From contig PLMU01000006.1 in assembly GCA_003142595.1 (NCBI GenBank), positions 1 to 64,000 on the forward strand: 64,000 nucleotides of DNA, written 5' to 3'. The position numbers were made by a program, and so were the translations under genes. Shown piece after piece: positions 42,198-50,326 of the stretch. How positions within the stretch are numbered: the first letter of the stretch is position 1; every line of letters begins with the position of its first letter. The notes beneath the pieces were generated by a model that made no database searches, was not told the origin of the DNA, and was given only the letters and a program-made list of their open reading frames with translations. This DNA is from Phycisphaerales bacterium (GTDB taxonomy: Bacteria; Planctomycetota; Phycisphaerae; Sedimentisphaerales; UBA12454).

Positions 42198-43430
42198 TTA
42201 TGCCAGTAATTGTTCCGCTTCTGACATCCATTTGCCGATTTTGTTACCATTAGGACAAACTGCTTCGGCTGCAGTATAATCAATGGAACCAATCGGGCAA
42301 TTTACCCTGCGTGCGACATCAGCATAAACTTCTTTGGCCAAGGCTTTGTTGCCATAGCTGTTATGATACATAAGCGAACGCATTACATCGCTGACGTAAG
42401 GCATTTGAGGAACAGCAGCGGCGCAGGCATTGCAGCCGGTGCAATAACTGTCGGCGGTTTCTTTTGCGTAATTGCCCATAAATTGTAAATCGCTTTGAGA
42501 GAGCTGAGTTTTATCGAGAGCTGCCGCAACGGCCAGAGTCAGATACGATACGTTTGTCATTCCGACGCAGGCGGAGCAGATTCGATTGTCCTGAAGGACA
42601 GTTTTAATTTTAGCTTGTCCTTCGGTGAAACCTTTTTCGATGAAGTGCTTACTAATTGATGAATCGCCTTCAGGAGTGCGTCTTTGGGCCTGAGTTTTCA
42701 TTGCAATAAGAGCAATGCCGGCTTTGTTGCAGGCGTCAATGGCGGCCGTTAATTGCGGGTCTTGCATTACTCGGAAATTATAAAGCAGCATAATTGCATC
42801 AATCCAGTCGCATTTTGATGCGGCCATCAAGCAGGCGGGCATATTGCTGTGAATGCTGAAGCCAAAATATTTAATCAGGCCTTTGGCTTTGGCATCGGTA
42901 GCCCACTGCTTTAATTCATCCGTCAATTGTGCCGGGTCGGTAAGATTGTGAACGCCGTAATACAGGTCGATATAGTTCGTATTCATTCTTTTAAAAGAAG
43001 TTTGCAGTTTTTCTGTGCGCGAAGCGGCGTCATTTTCACCGGATGCCTTGGTGACCAAAAAGACCTCTTTCCGCTTTTGGAGGTTTTTGGCAAAGAACTG
43101 GCCGATTCCGATTTCGCTGTTGCCGCCGGCGTAGCTATTGGCGGTGTCCCAGTAATTGACGCCCCATTGCAGACATTTGTGCAGGAGTATCTGATTGTCC
43201 ATAATGTCAAACATAGCGCCAAAAGACACTATCGGCACGGTTATCTTTGTGCGGCCGAACGGTCTTCGTGGAACCTGCTCAAAAGACTGGTTTGCGGGCT
43301 TGTTGGGTTCAGATGGTTTATTGGCATCAATCGCGGAAGCGAACTTTGAGCCTGATGCAATCGCAGCTGTTATTCCTATGCCGGCGGCGGATTTGAAAAA
43401 TTCTCTTCTATTGATTTTTTCATTCTTCAT
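42198..43430 (-). CDS. Tat-exported aldo/keto reductase with C-terminal Fe-S motif
   Basis: Begins with a twin-arginine signal (NRREFFKSAAGIGITAA), unusual for an aldo/keto reductase. The catalytic barrel runs from about 55 to 330, with WGVNYWDTANSYAGGNSEIG carrying the Asp-Tyr pair, and YGVHNL near 155. The C-terminal region has YCTGCNACAAAVPQMPY, three closely spaced cysteines plus a later VNCPIG, as in Fe-S-tailed AKR proteins of anaerobes. Start at 43430, where GGAG lies 9 nt upstream; a start 69 nt earlier adds residues of no family. It follows the NapH/NapG-like gene by 22 bp. Confidence 0.85.
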   Translation of the reverse strand: MKNEKINRREFFKSAAGIGITAAIASGSKFASAIDANKPSEPNKPANQSFEQVPRRPFGRTKITVPIVSFGAMFDIMDNQILLHKCLQWGVNYWDTANSYAGGNSEIGIGQFFAKNLQKRKEVFLVTKASGENDAASRTEKLQTSFKRMNTNYIDLYYGVHNLTDPAQLTDELKQWATDAKAKGLIKYFGFSIHSNMPACLMAASKCDWIDAIMLLYNFRVMQDPQLTAAIDACNKAGIALIAMKTQAQRRTPEGDSSISKHFIEKGFTEGQAKIKTVLQDNRICSACVGMTNVSYLTLAVAAALDKTQLSQSDLQFMGNYAKETADSYCTGCNACAAAVPQMPYVSDVMRSLMYHNSYGNKALAKEVYADVARRVNCPIGSIDYTAAEAVCPNGNKIGKWMSEAEQLLA

Positions 43431-43452
43431 AAGTTTGTTCTCCGAAAATTTT

Positions 43453-44976
43453 TTATAAATATAACCTGTTTTCCCTGCTTTGTCCATCAGGGGTAACAAT
43501 TATAGCGCCTTTTGAGCCGACAGGGCATTCATGCTGACAAATTCCGCAGCCGATACACAGTTTCGCATCTACATAAGGCTGCAAAAGCTCTGTATCAATT
43601 TGCGGCTGGGAGTCTTGTTTTGCAAGGACAAGTGCCGGCTTGGCGAAAATAGCTTTTGGACTGACCGGGCAATTTTCCTGGCAGACAAGACAGGGCGTGC
43701 CAAACGCCCAGGTCAGGCATTTCGACCTGTCAACGTAAGCAGTACCGATTTTGACAGGGCCATTGCCGCTGAAATCGCCTTTACCAAGCTTTTCAGCAAG
43801 CGTAAGCGGTTTTATCGCTGATGTCGGACAGATATATCCGCAAGCGACGCAATCGAGCTGGCAGCCGCTTGTGCCGACGCGATTGTTCATTACCGGCGTC
43901 CAGAGATTTTCAAGACCGGACTCTAAACCTGCCGGCTGAATAACGTTCGTTGGGCAAAGTTTCATACATTGGCCGCATTTGAGACAGCGTTTTATAAATT
44001 CCTTTTCGGGGATTGCACCGGGCGGGCGAACTAAATTATTGTCCCTTGTTGAAATGCCGGAAAGTCTGAACGCAGGCAGGGCGAGCAGGCCGGTAAACGC
44101 CGCCGCTAAAATTCCCCGTCGCGACAGGTCGGGGGCGACCTGACTTGTTTGAGAATCGGCCGTATTGTAATCGATAGCGTCAAATTTACAGTCGTCGAGG
44201 CAATTAAAACATAAGACGCACTCGCTTAATTTAAGTGTTTCGGCAGGCTCGCAGGAGCCCTGGCAATGTGAATTACATAATTTGCAGTCGGTGCAGGTTG
44301 AAAGATTACGGTTAATTCGCAGGATAGAAAACCTGTTGATAATTCCAAATAAAGCGCCCAGCGGGCAGATGAAAATGCAGAAAAATCGCGGCTTGTAAAA
44401 ATTCAAGAGCACAAAAATTAAAAAGACAGACAAAGTGAGCAGAGATATTTGATAAAATCTGCCGGAAGTCAGGATTTTCGCCGAGTCGCCGATTATCGGC
44501 AGGATTAAAAGATTTATCGTACGTGTAAAAAGCGGTATAGGGTCGAGCAGGCCGCTTTGAAGACTTGAGTATCTGCCTAAAACGGCCATTATGAGAATAA
44601 CAAATAGAATATAGTATTTAATGCTCTGAGCCTTGCTATATTTGTGAAGGGCAATCAAGCCTGAATTGTTTTTGCCATGGGCAAGATGAGAAACAAGCTG
44701 ATGCAGCGCGCCGAACGGGCAGACAAGGCCGCAGAAAAACCTGCCGAATAAAATGGTAAGAATTATTGTTATAAGGGACCATAACAAAGGAGCATAAAGT
44801 TTATGCGTTGAAAGGATGGTCGCTATCACGTTGAGTGGGTCGAGATTGAGAAAGAAGTTTACAGGCCAGCCGCGAAGCTGCCAGAATTTCTCTCCGACGG
44901 TTGTTACGGCGCAGAGCCAGATAAACAGTGCGAAAAAGAAAACCTGACTTATTCTTCTTGCCGTTGTGATTTTCAT
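43453..44976 (-). CDS. NapH/NapG-like fused polyferredoxin membrane protein
   Basis: The N-terminal half (1-210) has about five membrane helices with CGLVCPFGALHQL and CIFICPLGALFG, as in NapH/CcoG-type quinol oxidising proteins. Two ferredoxin-like clusters follow at about 225-270 (CTDCKLCNSHC, CVLCFNCLDDC). A second twin-arginine-like hydrophobic stretch lies near 290 (LSRRGILAAAFTGLLALPAF), and after it come NapG-type clusters: CLKCGQCMKLCP, CQLDCVACGYICP, CLVCQENCP and CIGCGICQHECP. It therefore looks like NapH and NapG in one chain. Electrons from the quinone pool probably go to periplasmic partners such as the neighbouring AKR. It starts 1 bp after the DUF362 stop. Confidence 0.82.
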   Translation of the reverse strand: MKITTARRISQVFFFALFIWLCAVTTVGEKFWQLRGWPVNFFLNLDPLNVIATILSTHKLYAPLLWSLITIILTILFGRFFCGLVCPFGALHQLVSHLAHGKNNSGLIALHKYSKAQSIKYYILFVILIMAVLGRYSSLQSGLLDPIPLFTRTINLLILPIIGDSAKILTSGRFYQISLLTLSVFLIFVLLNFYKPRFFCIFICPLGALFGIINRFSILRINRNLSTCTDCKLCNSHCQGSCEPAETLKLSECVLCFNCLDDCKFDAIDYNTADSQTSQVAPDLSRRGILAAAFTGLLALPAFRLSGISTRDNNLVRPPGAIPEKEFIKRCLKCGQCMKLCPTNVIQPAGLESGLENLWTPVMNNRVGTSGCQLDCVACGYICPTSAIKPLTLAEKLGKGDFSGNGPVKIGTAYVDRSKCLTWAFGTPCLVCQENCPVSPKAIFAKPALVLAKQDSQPQIDTELLQPYVDAKLCIGCGICQHECPVGSKGAIIVTPDGQSRENRLYL

Positions 44977-44977
44977 T

Positions 44978-45967
44978 TTATGCTTTTACCTCCGCGCGTA
45001 AAGGTTTCAGCGACTGATAATCGGTCGTACCGAGTCCGAGTTTTTCGGCTTTTACAAGATACGGCAGGTCGTTGGATTTAAGGCCGAGCAGCGTAGCGCC
45101 GAAACTATCTGCGGCGACCTGGTCACAGGAGGCAATCATAGTATCGGTCTGCTTGAGGTCGGATTCCGAACCACCGGTCGGGCCGTTCGAGACCATAACC
45201 TGCGTGGCGTCGAGAATGACAAGGGTTGGTTTTATCAGCATAGCAAGCTCGACAATGATTTTGTCGATGTCCTGATGGAAAATACTCCTGTTGCCGCCAA
45301 GCAGGCCATACCAGTTTTTCATCAGCATTGAAGCGATGCTTCTTCTATGGTCTTTTACGCCGGCAATGCCGATGACTTTGTTGACATTTTTTAAAGGCTC
45401 ATAGAGTATCGGCCAATTTTTAATCAGTTCCGCTCCCTTGAGTGTTACCTGTTTGAAGTGGTCCTGGCGGGGCAGGATTATTTCAGCGCCGCATTTTTTG
45501 GCGGCGGAGGCGATTTGCGTAAGCTCAAAGCAGCTTTTCGGGTCATTAATAGGATTATCGGTGATATAGACTTTTTTCGCACCGGCCTGATAGCAGAGTT
45601 TTGTTATCTGCTCAATCAGTTCAGGATGCGAGGTGGCACATACTCGCGGCGGCAGTGAAAATCCGACATTCGGTTTCAGCAGAACATTGTCGCCCGGCTT
45701 AATAAATCTTTGCATACCGCCGAGCAATTCGACAGCCTTAGTTACCGTTGACTGCCGATTGGAGCCGGTTACAATGCTGATTGCTTTACCGGCGACAGGC
45801 AGAACGGAAAAATTCATAGCTTCAACGATGTTGCTGGATTGAGGAGATATTTTCGCGGGGTCGGATTCGTATAGAATACCTGCCAGTACCGCGGCAGCTG
45901 CTGTGGAAAGGCCTGCCTTTGTGCAGCGAATAAAGAAATCTCTTCTTGATATTTTATCGTTTGTCAT
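44978..45967 (-). CDS. DUF362 domain protein with twin-arginine signal
   Basis: A 329-residue exported protein with ISRRDFFIRCTKAGLSTAAA as Tat signal. The DUF362 core is visible: VLLKPNVGFSLPP, CATSHPELIEQITKLCYQAG, VYITDNPIND, KVIGIAGVKDHRR, and a C-terminal LVILDATQVMVSNGPTGG. No ferredoxin domain is attached here; in this operon the Fe-S clusters are supplied by the next gene. The family function is unclear. Its start overlaps the DUF6599 stop by 14 nt. Confidence 0.82.
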   Translation of the reverse strand: MTNDKISRRDFFIRCTKAGLSTAAAAVLAGILYESDPAKISPQSSNIVEAMNFSVLPVAGKAISIVTGSNRQSTVTKAVELLGGMQRFIKPGDNVLLKPNVGFSLPPRVCATSHPELIEQITKLCYQAGAKKVYITDNPINDPKSCFELTQIASAAKKCGAEIILPRQDHFKQVTLKGAELIKNWPILYEPLKNVNKVIGIAGVKDHRRSIASMLMKNWYGLLGGNRSIFHQDIDKIIVELAMLIKPTLVILDATQVMVSNGPTGGSESDLKQTDTMIASCDQVAADSFGATLLGLKSNDLPYLVKAEKLGLGTTDYQSLKPLRAEVKA

Positions 45968-46964
45968 TTTTTTGCTTAAAACTCATCATTAATTCTCTAA
46001 AAATTATATCTAAATCCTTTGACGGTGCAGAGCCACGGACGCCGACAAAAAAATTGCCTGCTTTAAAAAACATATCTATAGTGCCGAAAAGCTCGACAGT
46101 TCTGAAATCGAACATCTCTATATTGACAGACCAATCTTTACCGCCGTTATCGATTAGAAATTTATGATACTTATCAAAAAGAGCCTGCGCCGAATTGGCG
46201 TCATTCATATCGGCAACATACGCAGTTATATCATTTGAATCAATTCTATATGTCGCGGTGAAGATATTATCCATACCCTCACAACCGAAAGCGTCTTTGC
46301 CGATAAGTCTGTATGAATCCGCAACGAGATTATCTTGCGGGAAGAATCCGATAGCGAAAGGTTCGGAAGGCACTTTTGAGGCAAGGGCGGCAAGCTGCTT
46401 TGCGCCAACTTCAGCGGCCTGTAAAAGTCCGTTTGAATCGGCCGATAAAATTATTTCAAAATAAAAATTGCCTGCCGCGATGTAAATGGAGTCTGTAGTT
46501 TTGTATCCAAATTGTGCCCAGTCCAAAGATTTACGATCGGTTCTTTTCTGGCTACTATAAACGGCAAAGGCGTTTTTGGTTCTTGCCATATCGTAAACGT
46601 AAACTTCCGCCCAGTTCTGTTCGGACGACTTGCTGCTGTATCGTCTGCACTGCAGAGAAACGAAACCATTCTGAAGGTATAAATCAGCTTTGCCGTCAAT
46701 TTTTTCATAGAGTTTTTCAGAGTTATAGTTTTCCACATCATTTGCAGGTTTAAAATCCTGGCCGAAGAGCTGCTCGCTGAGCCAGGAGGGCGGTTGTGAG
46801 GTTACGGACCGGTTTGCGGCAAAGGTTTTTTCCGCGATTGAGGCGTTCGGAACATAATAATGTTTTTGCTTTATAAGTATGGCAATGAAGATAACGACAA
46901 GTGCAAGGACTATAGCATAGCTTATAATTGTATGCGACTGATTTTTGCTGCTTTTGTAAGGCAT
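45954..46964 (-). CDS. DUF6599 family membrane-anchored protein
   Basis: One N-terminal membrane segment (about 14-32) precedes a soluble domain. The phrases YNSEKLYEKIDGKADLYLQNGF near 85, VYVDYMARTKNAFAVY-like (VYVYDMARTKNAFAVYS) near 120, and VRGSAPSKDLD near the end match DUF6599 as I recall it, a family found beside DUF362 and polyferredoxin genes. Its role is unknown; a periplasmic partner of the redox module is plausible. No ribosome-binding site stands out. It is the first gene of the minus-strand redox operon. Confidence 0.75.
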   Translation of the reverse strand: MPYKSSKNQSHTIISYAIVLALVVIFIAILIKQKHYYVPNASIAEKTFAANRSVTSQPPSWLSEQLFGQDFKPANDVENYNSEKLYEKIDGKADLYLQNGFVSLQCRRYSSKSSEQNWAEVYVYDMARTKNAFAVYSSQKRTDRKSLDWAQFGYKTTDSIYIAAGNFYFEIILSADSNGLLQAAEVGAKQLAALASKVPSEPFAIGFFPQDNLVADSYRLIGKDAFGCEGMDNIFTATYRIDSNDITAYVADMNDANSAQALFDKYHKFLIDNGGKDWSVNIEMFDFRTVELFGTIDMFFKAGNFFVGVRGSAPSKDLDIIFRELMMSFKQKNDKR

Positions 46965-46994
46965 AACTACCGGTTATTTTAAACTATTAGATAC

Positions 46995-47023
46995 TTGCAA
47001 CCGTAATTGTTTAAGATTATACT
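46995..47023 (+). promoter_or_regulatory. Sigma70-like promoter for tatA
   Basis: TTGCAA (46995-47000) and TATACT (47018-47023), 17 bp apart, would start transcription near 47030, 66 nt before the tatA ATG. Confidence 0.6.
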
Positions 47024-47095
47024 ATTATGCAACTTGGGCGTCAACTTGTATTGATTTTATAACAGATAATTCACAGCGGAAAAACGGAGTTTAAT

Positions 47096-47329
47096 ATGAC
47101 GAATTTAGCTCAAAATGTTCTGGCATTTGGTTCCGTCGGCTGGCCGGAGATGCTGGTTATATTGGTTATCGCTCTGCTTATCTTTGGCAAACGCCTGCCG
47201 GAAGTCGCCCGCTCACTTGGCAGAAGTCTTAACGAATTCAAAAAGGGGATGAATGAGACGAAAGACGATATTGAAAAGAAGATGTCGTCTGAAGACAAAG
47301 ACCAGTCCACGAGCGAAAAAAAAGACTAA
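47096..47329 (+). CDS. tatA: Twin-arginine translocase subunit TatA
   Basis: A 77-residue protein with one N-terminal membrane helix (GWPEMLVILVIALLIFG), the hinge FGKRLPEVARSLG, an amphipathic helix (RSLNEFKKGMNETKDDI) and a charged tail, the standard TatA/E layout. It forms the export pore of the Tat system. CGGAG lies about 9 nt upstream. Its stop and that of tatC overlap tail to tail by 4 nt. No tatB is visible nearby; the protein may serve both roles, as in minimal systems. Confidence 0.92.
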   Translation: MTNLAQNVLAFGSVGWPEMLVILVIALLIFGKRLPEVARSLGRSLNEFKKGMNETKDDIEKKMSSEDKDQSTSEKKD

Positions 47330-48096
47330 TCCTCCCGTAAGGTGTGCCTTTTGCCGGTCGGAACGGAGAAGAGTATCGCTATTTCGTAGAGGATATACAT
47401 CGGCACCGCTAAGGCAATCTGGCTTATCATATCCGTCGATGGCGTAACGACAGCCGCGACAATAAATATTACCAGCAAAACGTATTTCCTCGATTTTTTC
47501 AGATTATCAACCGAGACAATTCCTATCCTGTTAGCCGCGATAATCGCTATTGGTAATTGAAAGCATAGGCCGAAGACCAGCATCATTGAAAACATAAAAT
47601 CTATATAGCTGGAAATTGTTACCTGGGTCTGAACTTGTTTTATACCGACGTCAAAATCGGTGAAAAACTTAATCATAATCGGGGCGATGATTAATAAAAA
47701 GAGCATCGCTCCTGCGATGAACAGCATGGCGCAGGCAGGCGATATTATGTAAACAAGCCGTCTTTCGTGCGGGTAAAGACCTGCCGAAATAAACTGCCAC
47801 AACTGGTAGAACACCCACGGAGAAGAAAAAACAAGGCTGAACAGCAGGGCGGTTTTCATATATACCATAAACTTTTCAGACAGGGTTATCGCCTGAAGCG
47901 ATATCGACACACCGGCCTGCTGTTGGATTTGGAGATATGGCCGGGCAAGGAGCGAGAGGAAATAACCTGAGAAAAACATACAAATCGTCAGCCCCACAGC
48001 GATACCGATAATCGCGAGGATTACCCTTATACGCAATTCCTCGAGATGGTCGCCGAGGGACATTTCAGTAAATTTTATATCTCTTTTTTCGGCCAT
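47326..48096 (-). CDS. tatC: Twin-arginine translocase subunit TatC
   Basis: Multispanning receptor that binds twin-arginine signals. Six membrane segments are visible, and the family signatures are SLGDHLEELRIRVILAI near 12, SPWVFYQLWQFISAGLYPHERR near 95-115, and FGLCFQLPIAI near 165 preceding SRKYVLLVIFIVAAVVTPSTD near 195. I chose the ATG at 48096, giving 256 residues as usual; the 23 residues upstream of it do not look like TatC. Ribosome-binding site weak. It converges with tatA, so the two are not in one transcript, which is uncommon. Confidence 0.92.
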   Translation of the reverse strand: MAEKRDIKFTEMSLGDHLEELRIRVILAIIGIAVGLTICMFFSGYFLSLLARPYLQIQQQAGVSISLQAITLSEKFMVYMKTALLFSLVFSSPWVFYQLWQFISAGLYPHERRLVYIISPACAMLFIAGAMLFLLIIAPIMIKFFTDFDVGIKQVQTQVTISSYIDFMFSMMLVFGLCFQLPIAIIAANRIGIVSVDNLKKSRKYVLLVIFIVAAVVTPSTDMISQIALAVPMYILYEIAILFSVPTGKRHTLRED

Positions 48097-48223
48097 ATTT
48101 AACAAAATATCATACCAATACTCTATAAACAATGCAAAAGGTTTGCGTGGCCTTTGTAATTGCATTTAAATGCCTGAACGTATAAAATTAGATACACTAA
48201 TCCGCTTCTTGAAAGGACGTGTT

Positions 48224-49366
48224 ATGACGCAGGAATATTCTGTAAGTGCGAAAGTATATAAAAACGCTGAATTCGGCAGTTGGAGTATGGAGGATATGCT
48301 GGCCTATGTTAAAAGGCACGGCGTAATGAGAGTCTCCGACCTGCACATAAAAGTCGGCGTTCCGCCGGCATACCGATTTGACGGTAATCTTATGAAGCTT
48401 CGCGGCGATGCCGTAACGAAGGAAGTTTTTGAAGGTTTGGTTTTCCCGTTGCTTGGCGAAAGTAAAATCGCGGAATTCAAAGCCAATAACAACGTCGATT
48501 GTTCATATCACTATTCCGGTTTGCAGTTCAGAATAAATGCTTTTGTAGACAACGACGGACCTGCCGTCGCCATCAGGGCGCTGGGAAGCGATGTACCGAA
48601 ACTTGAAGACATCGGTTTTCCAAACGATGTTTATAAGGATATTGTTAAACTTCAGAACGGCCTTGTTCTTCTTACAGGCATTACAGGCGCCGGCAAATCG
48701 ACCACTATCGCCTCGTTTCTTGATAGGATTAGCGAAACAAAAGCCTGCAGGATACTTTCCGTTGAAGAGCCGATTGAGTACCTGCTTAAGCAGAATAAAT
48801 CCGTTGTTTCACAGCGTGAAGTCGGCAGGGATGTATCCACATTTTCCGAAGGTCTGAAATATATGCTTCGTGAAGACCCGGACGTGATTTTTGTCGGCGA
48901 AATGAGAGATGCGGAGACAATCGCGATGACGCTTATGGCCGCTGAGACGGGCCATCTGGTTTTCTCGACGCTGCATACCCGCGATGTTTCGGGAACCATC
49001 ACCAGGATTTTGGATTATTTTCCATCGACTCGGCAGGATGAGGTTCGAAATCAGCTTTCACTTGGGCTTGCTTATGTCGTCAGCCAAAAGCTCATCCCCA
49101 AAAAGGACAGCACGGGAAGGCTTGTTTGTATGGAAATTCTCAACAATACTTATGCCTGTGCGAATATTATCAGGCAAGGTAAGCTGGAACAGCTTTATTC
49201 GCAGCTTCAGACAAGGACCAAAGATAAGTCGGACGAAAAAATGATAACCTTTGAGGCACATCTTGCCAGGCTTGTAAAGAGCGGCCAATTGGACCTGCTC
49301 GAAGCTAAAAAATGGGTCAACGATTATAAGTGCTTCCTTGACGCGATGAACACTATTACGGTGTAA
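48224..49366 (+). CDS. PilT-type ATPase (type IV pilus retraction family)
   Basis: Hexameric secretion ATPase of the GspE/PilT group. An N-terminal PAS-like domain (about 15-105, with SDLHIKVGVPPAYRFDG) precedes the RecA-like core: Walker A GITGAGKST near 158, the Asp box RILSVEEPIEY near 185, Walker B DPDVIFVGEMRDAETI near 220 and the His box ETGHLVFSTLHT near 242. Start at the ATG at 48224, with AAAGGACG just before; 18 codons upstream are also open. No pilin gene is close by, so a link to pili rests on the family alone. PilT and PilU cannot be separated here. Confidence 0.85.
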   Translation: MTQEYSVSAKVYKNAEFGSWSMEDMLAYVKRHGVMRVSDLHIKVGVPPAYRFDGNLMKLRGDAVTKEVFEGLVFPLLGESKIAEFKANNNVDCSYHYSGLQFRINAFVDNDGPAVAIRALGSDVPKLEDIGFPNDVYKDIVKLQNGLVLLTGITGAGKSTTIASFLDRISETKACRILSVEEPIEYLLKQNKSVVSQREVGRDVSTFSEGLKYMLREDPDVIFVGEMRDAETIAMTLMAAETGHLVFSTLHTRDVSGTITRILDYFPSTRQDEVRNQLSLGLAYVVSQKLIPKKDSTGRLVCMEILNNTYACANIIRQGKLEQLYSQLQTRTKDKSDEKMITFEAHLARLVKSGQLDLLEAKKWVNDYKCFLDAMNTITV

Positions 49367-49385
49367 TTGCCAATGACTACAATTT

Positions 49386-50318
49386 ATGGCTAAACAACTC
49401 GAAAAAAAAGAATATGTTTTTGGGCCTGTGCCTTCGAGGAGGCTCGGCCGATCGCTGGGCATAGACCTTGTGCCGTCAAAAACCTGCACCTATGACTGCC
49501 TGTATTGTCAGGTAGGCCGCACAACTCAGAAAACAACAGAAAGAAAAAACTGGGCATCTGTCGATGAAATTATCGCCGAGCTTAAAAATAAATTATCGTC
49601 AAAGCCGGATTTTATAACCCTTTCCGGTTCCGGCGAGCCGACCCTGAATAGCGGTTGCGGCCTGCTTATCGAAAAAATTAAACAAATTACGGATGTGCCG
49701 GTTGCGGTGATAACCAACGGCTCGCTTCTGTTTATGCCGCAGGTCAGAGAAGACCTTAAACGAGCCGATGTCGTAATGCCGACTCTTGTCGCCGGCGACG
49801 AAGAAACGTTTAAAAAGATTAACAGGCCTTCCTCGGAAATAACATTCGATAAAATGCTTGGGGGCCTGATTGACTTCCGCAAAGAATTTACCGGCAAATA
49901 CTGGCTTGAAGTTTTTATTGTCGCAGGACTCAACGATAGCGATGAACAGATTGACAAAATCGCAAAATGTATTGAGAAAATCCGGCCGGATAAAGTTCAA
50001 ATCAATACTGTAACCCGTCCGCCTGCTGAAAATGTAAATGCGATTAGCCGCCAGAGGCTCGAACAAATCGCGAAAAGGATTTATAAAGACGCCGAGGTAA
50101 TAGCGGATTTCAAAAGCGATGAAAAAGGCGGCGATTTTAATATTAAAAGCAATGATATTGTCGAAATGCTCAAACGAAGACCCTGTTCTGCGGATGATAT
50201 CACGGCGGGACTTAAAATTTCAATTTTAGAGACTTTAAAACATATCGAAGCGTTGATTAAATCGGGCAAAATCGAAGCCGTAAAACAAAACGGTAAAATT
50301 TATTATAAAGTTGGCTAA
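49386..50318 (+). CDS. Radical SAM protein (COG0731-like)
   Basis: Iron-sulfur/SAM enzyme. The opening FGPVPSRRLGRSLGIDLVPS followed by CTYDCLYC (CxxxCxxC near 34-41) is typical of the COG0731 group, related to wybutosine-synthesis Fe-S oxidoreductases. TLSGSGEPTLN, VAVITNGSLLF and PTLVAGDEETFKKINRP continue the barrel. Residues about 225-310 look like a winged helix (VEMLKRRPCSADDITAGLKIS), which the tRNA enzyme lacks. Substrate unknown. It is 19 bp after the PilT gene and 8 bp before the RACo-like gene. Confidence 0.85.
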   Translation: MAKQLEKKEYVFGPVPSRRLGRSLGIDLVPSKTCTYDCLYCQVGRTTQKTTERKNWASVDEIIAELKNKLSSKPDFITLSGSGEPTLNSGCGLLIEKIKQITDVPVAVITNGSLLFMPQVREDLKRADVVMPTLVAGDEETFKKINRPSSEITFDKMLGGLIDFRKEFTGKYWLEVFIVAGLNDSDEQIDKIAKCIEKIRPDKVQINTVTRPPAENVNAISRQRLEQIAKRIYKDAEVIADFKSDEKGGDFNIKSNDIVEMLKRRPCSADDITAGLKISILETLKHIEALIKSGKIEAVKQNGKIYYKVG

Positions 50319-50326
50319 TAACTTAT

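Noticed and set aside
42198-43499. Longer start of the aldo/keto reductase at 43499
   Set aside because: It would place 23 extra residues before the twin-arginine signal and overlap the polyferredoxin gene; the start at 43430 has a good ribosome-binding site.
48591-48857. Frame within the PilT gene, same strand
   Set aside because: Overlaps Walker A and Walker B coding sequence in another frame; no start signals.
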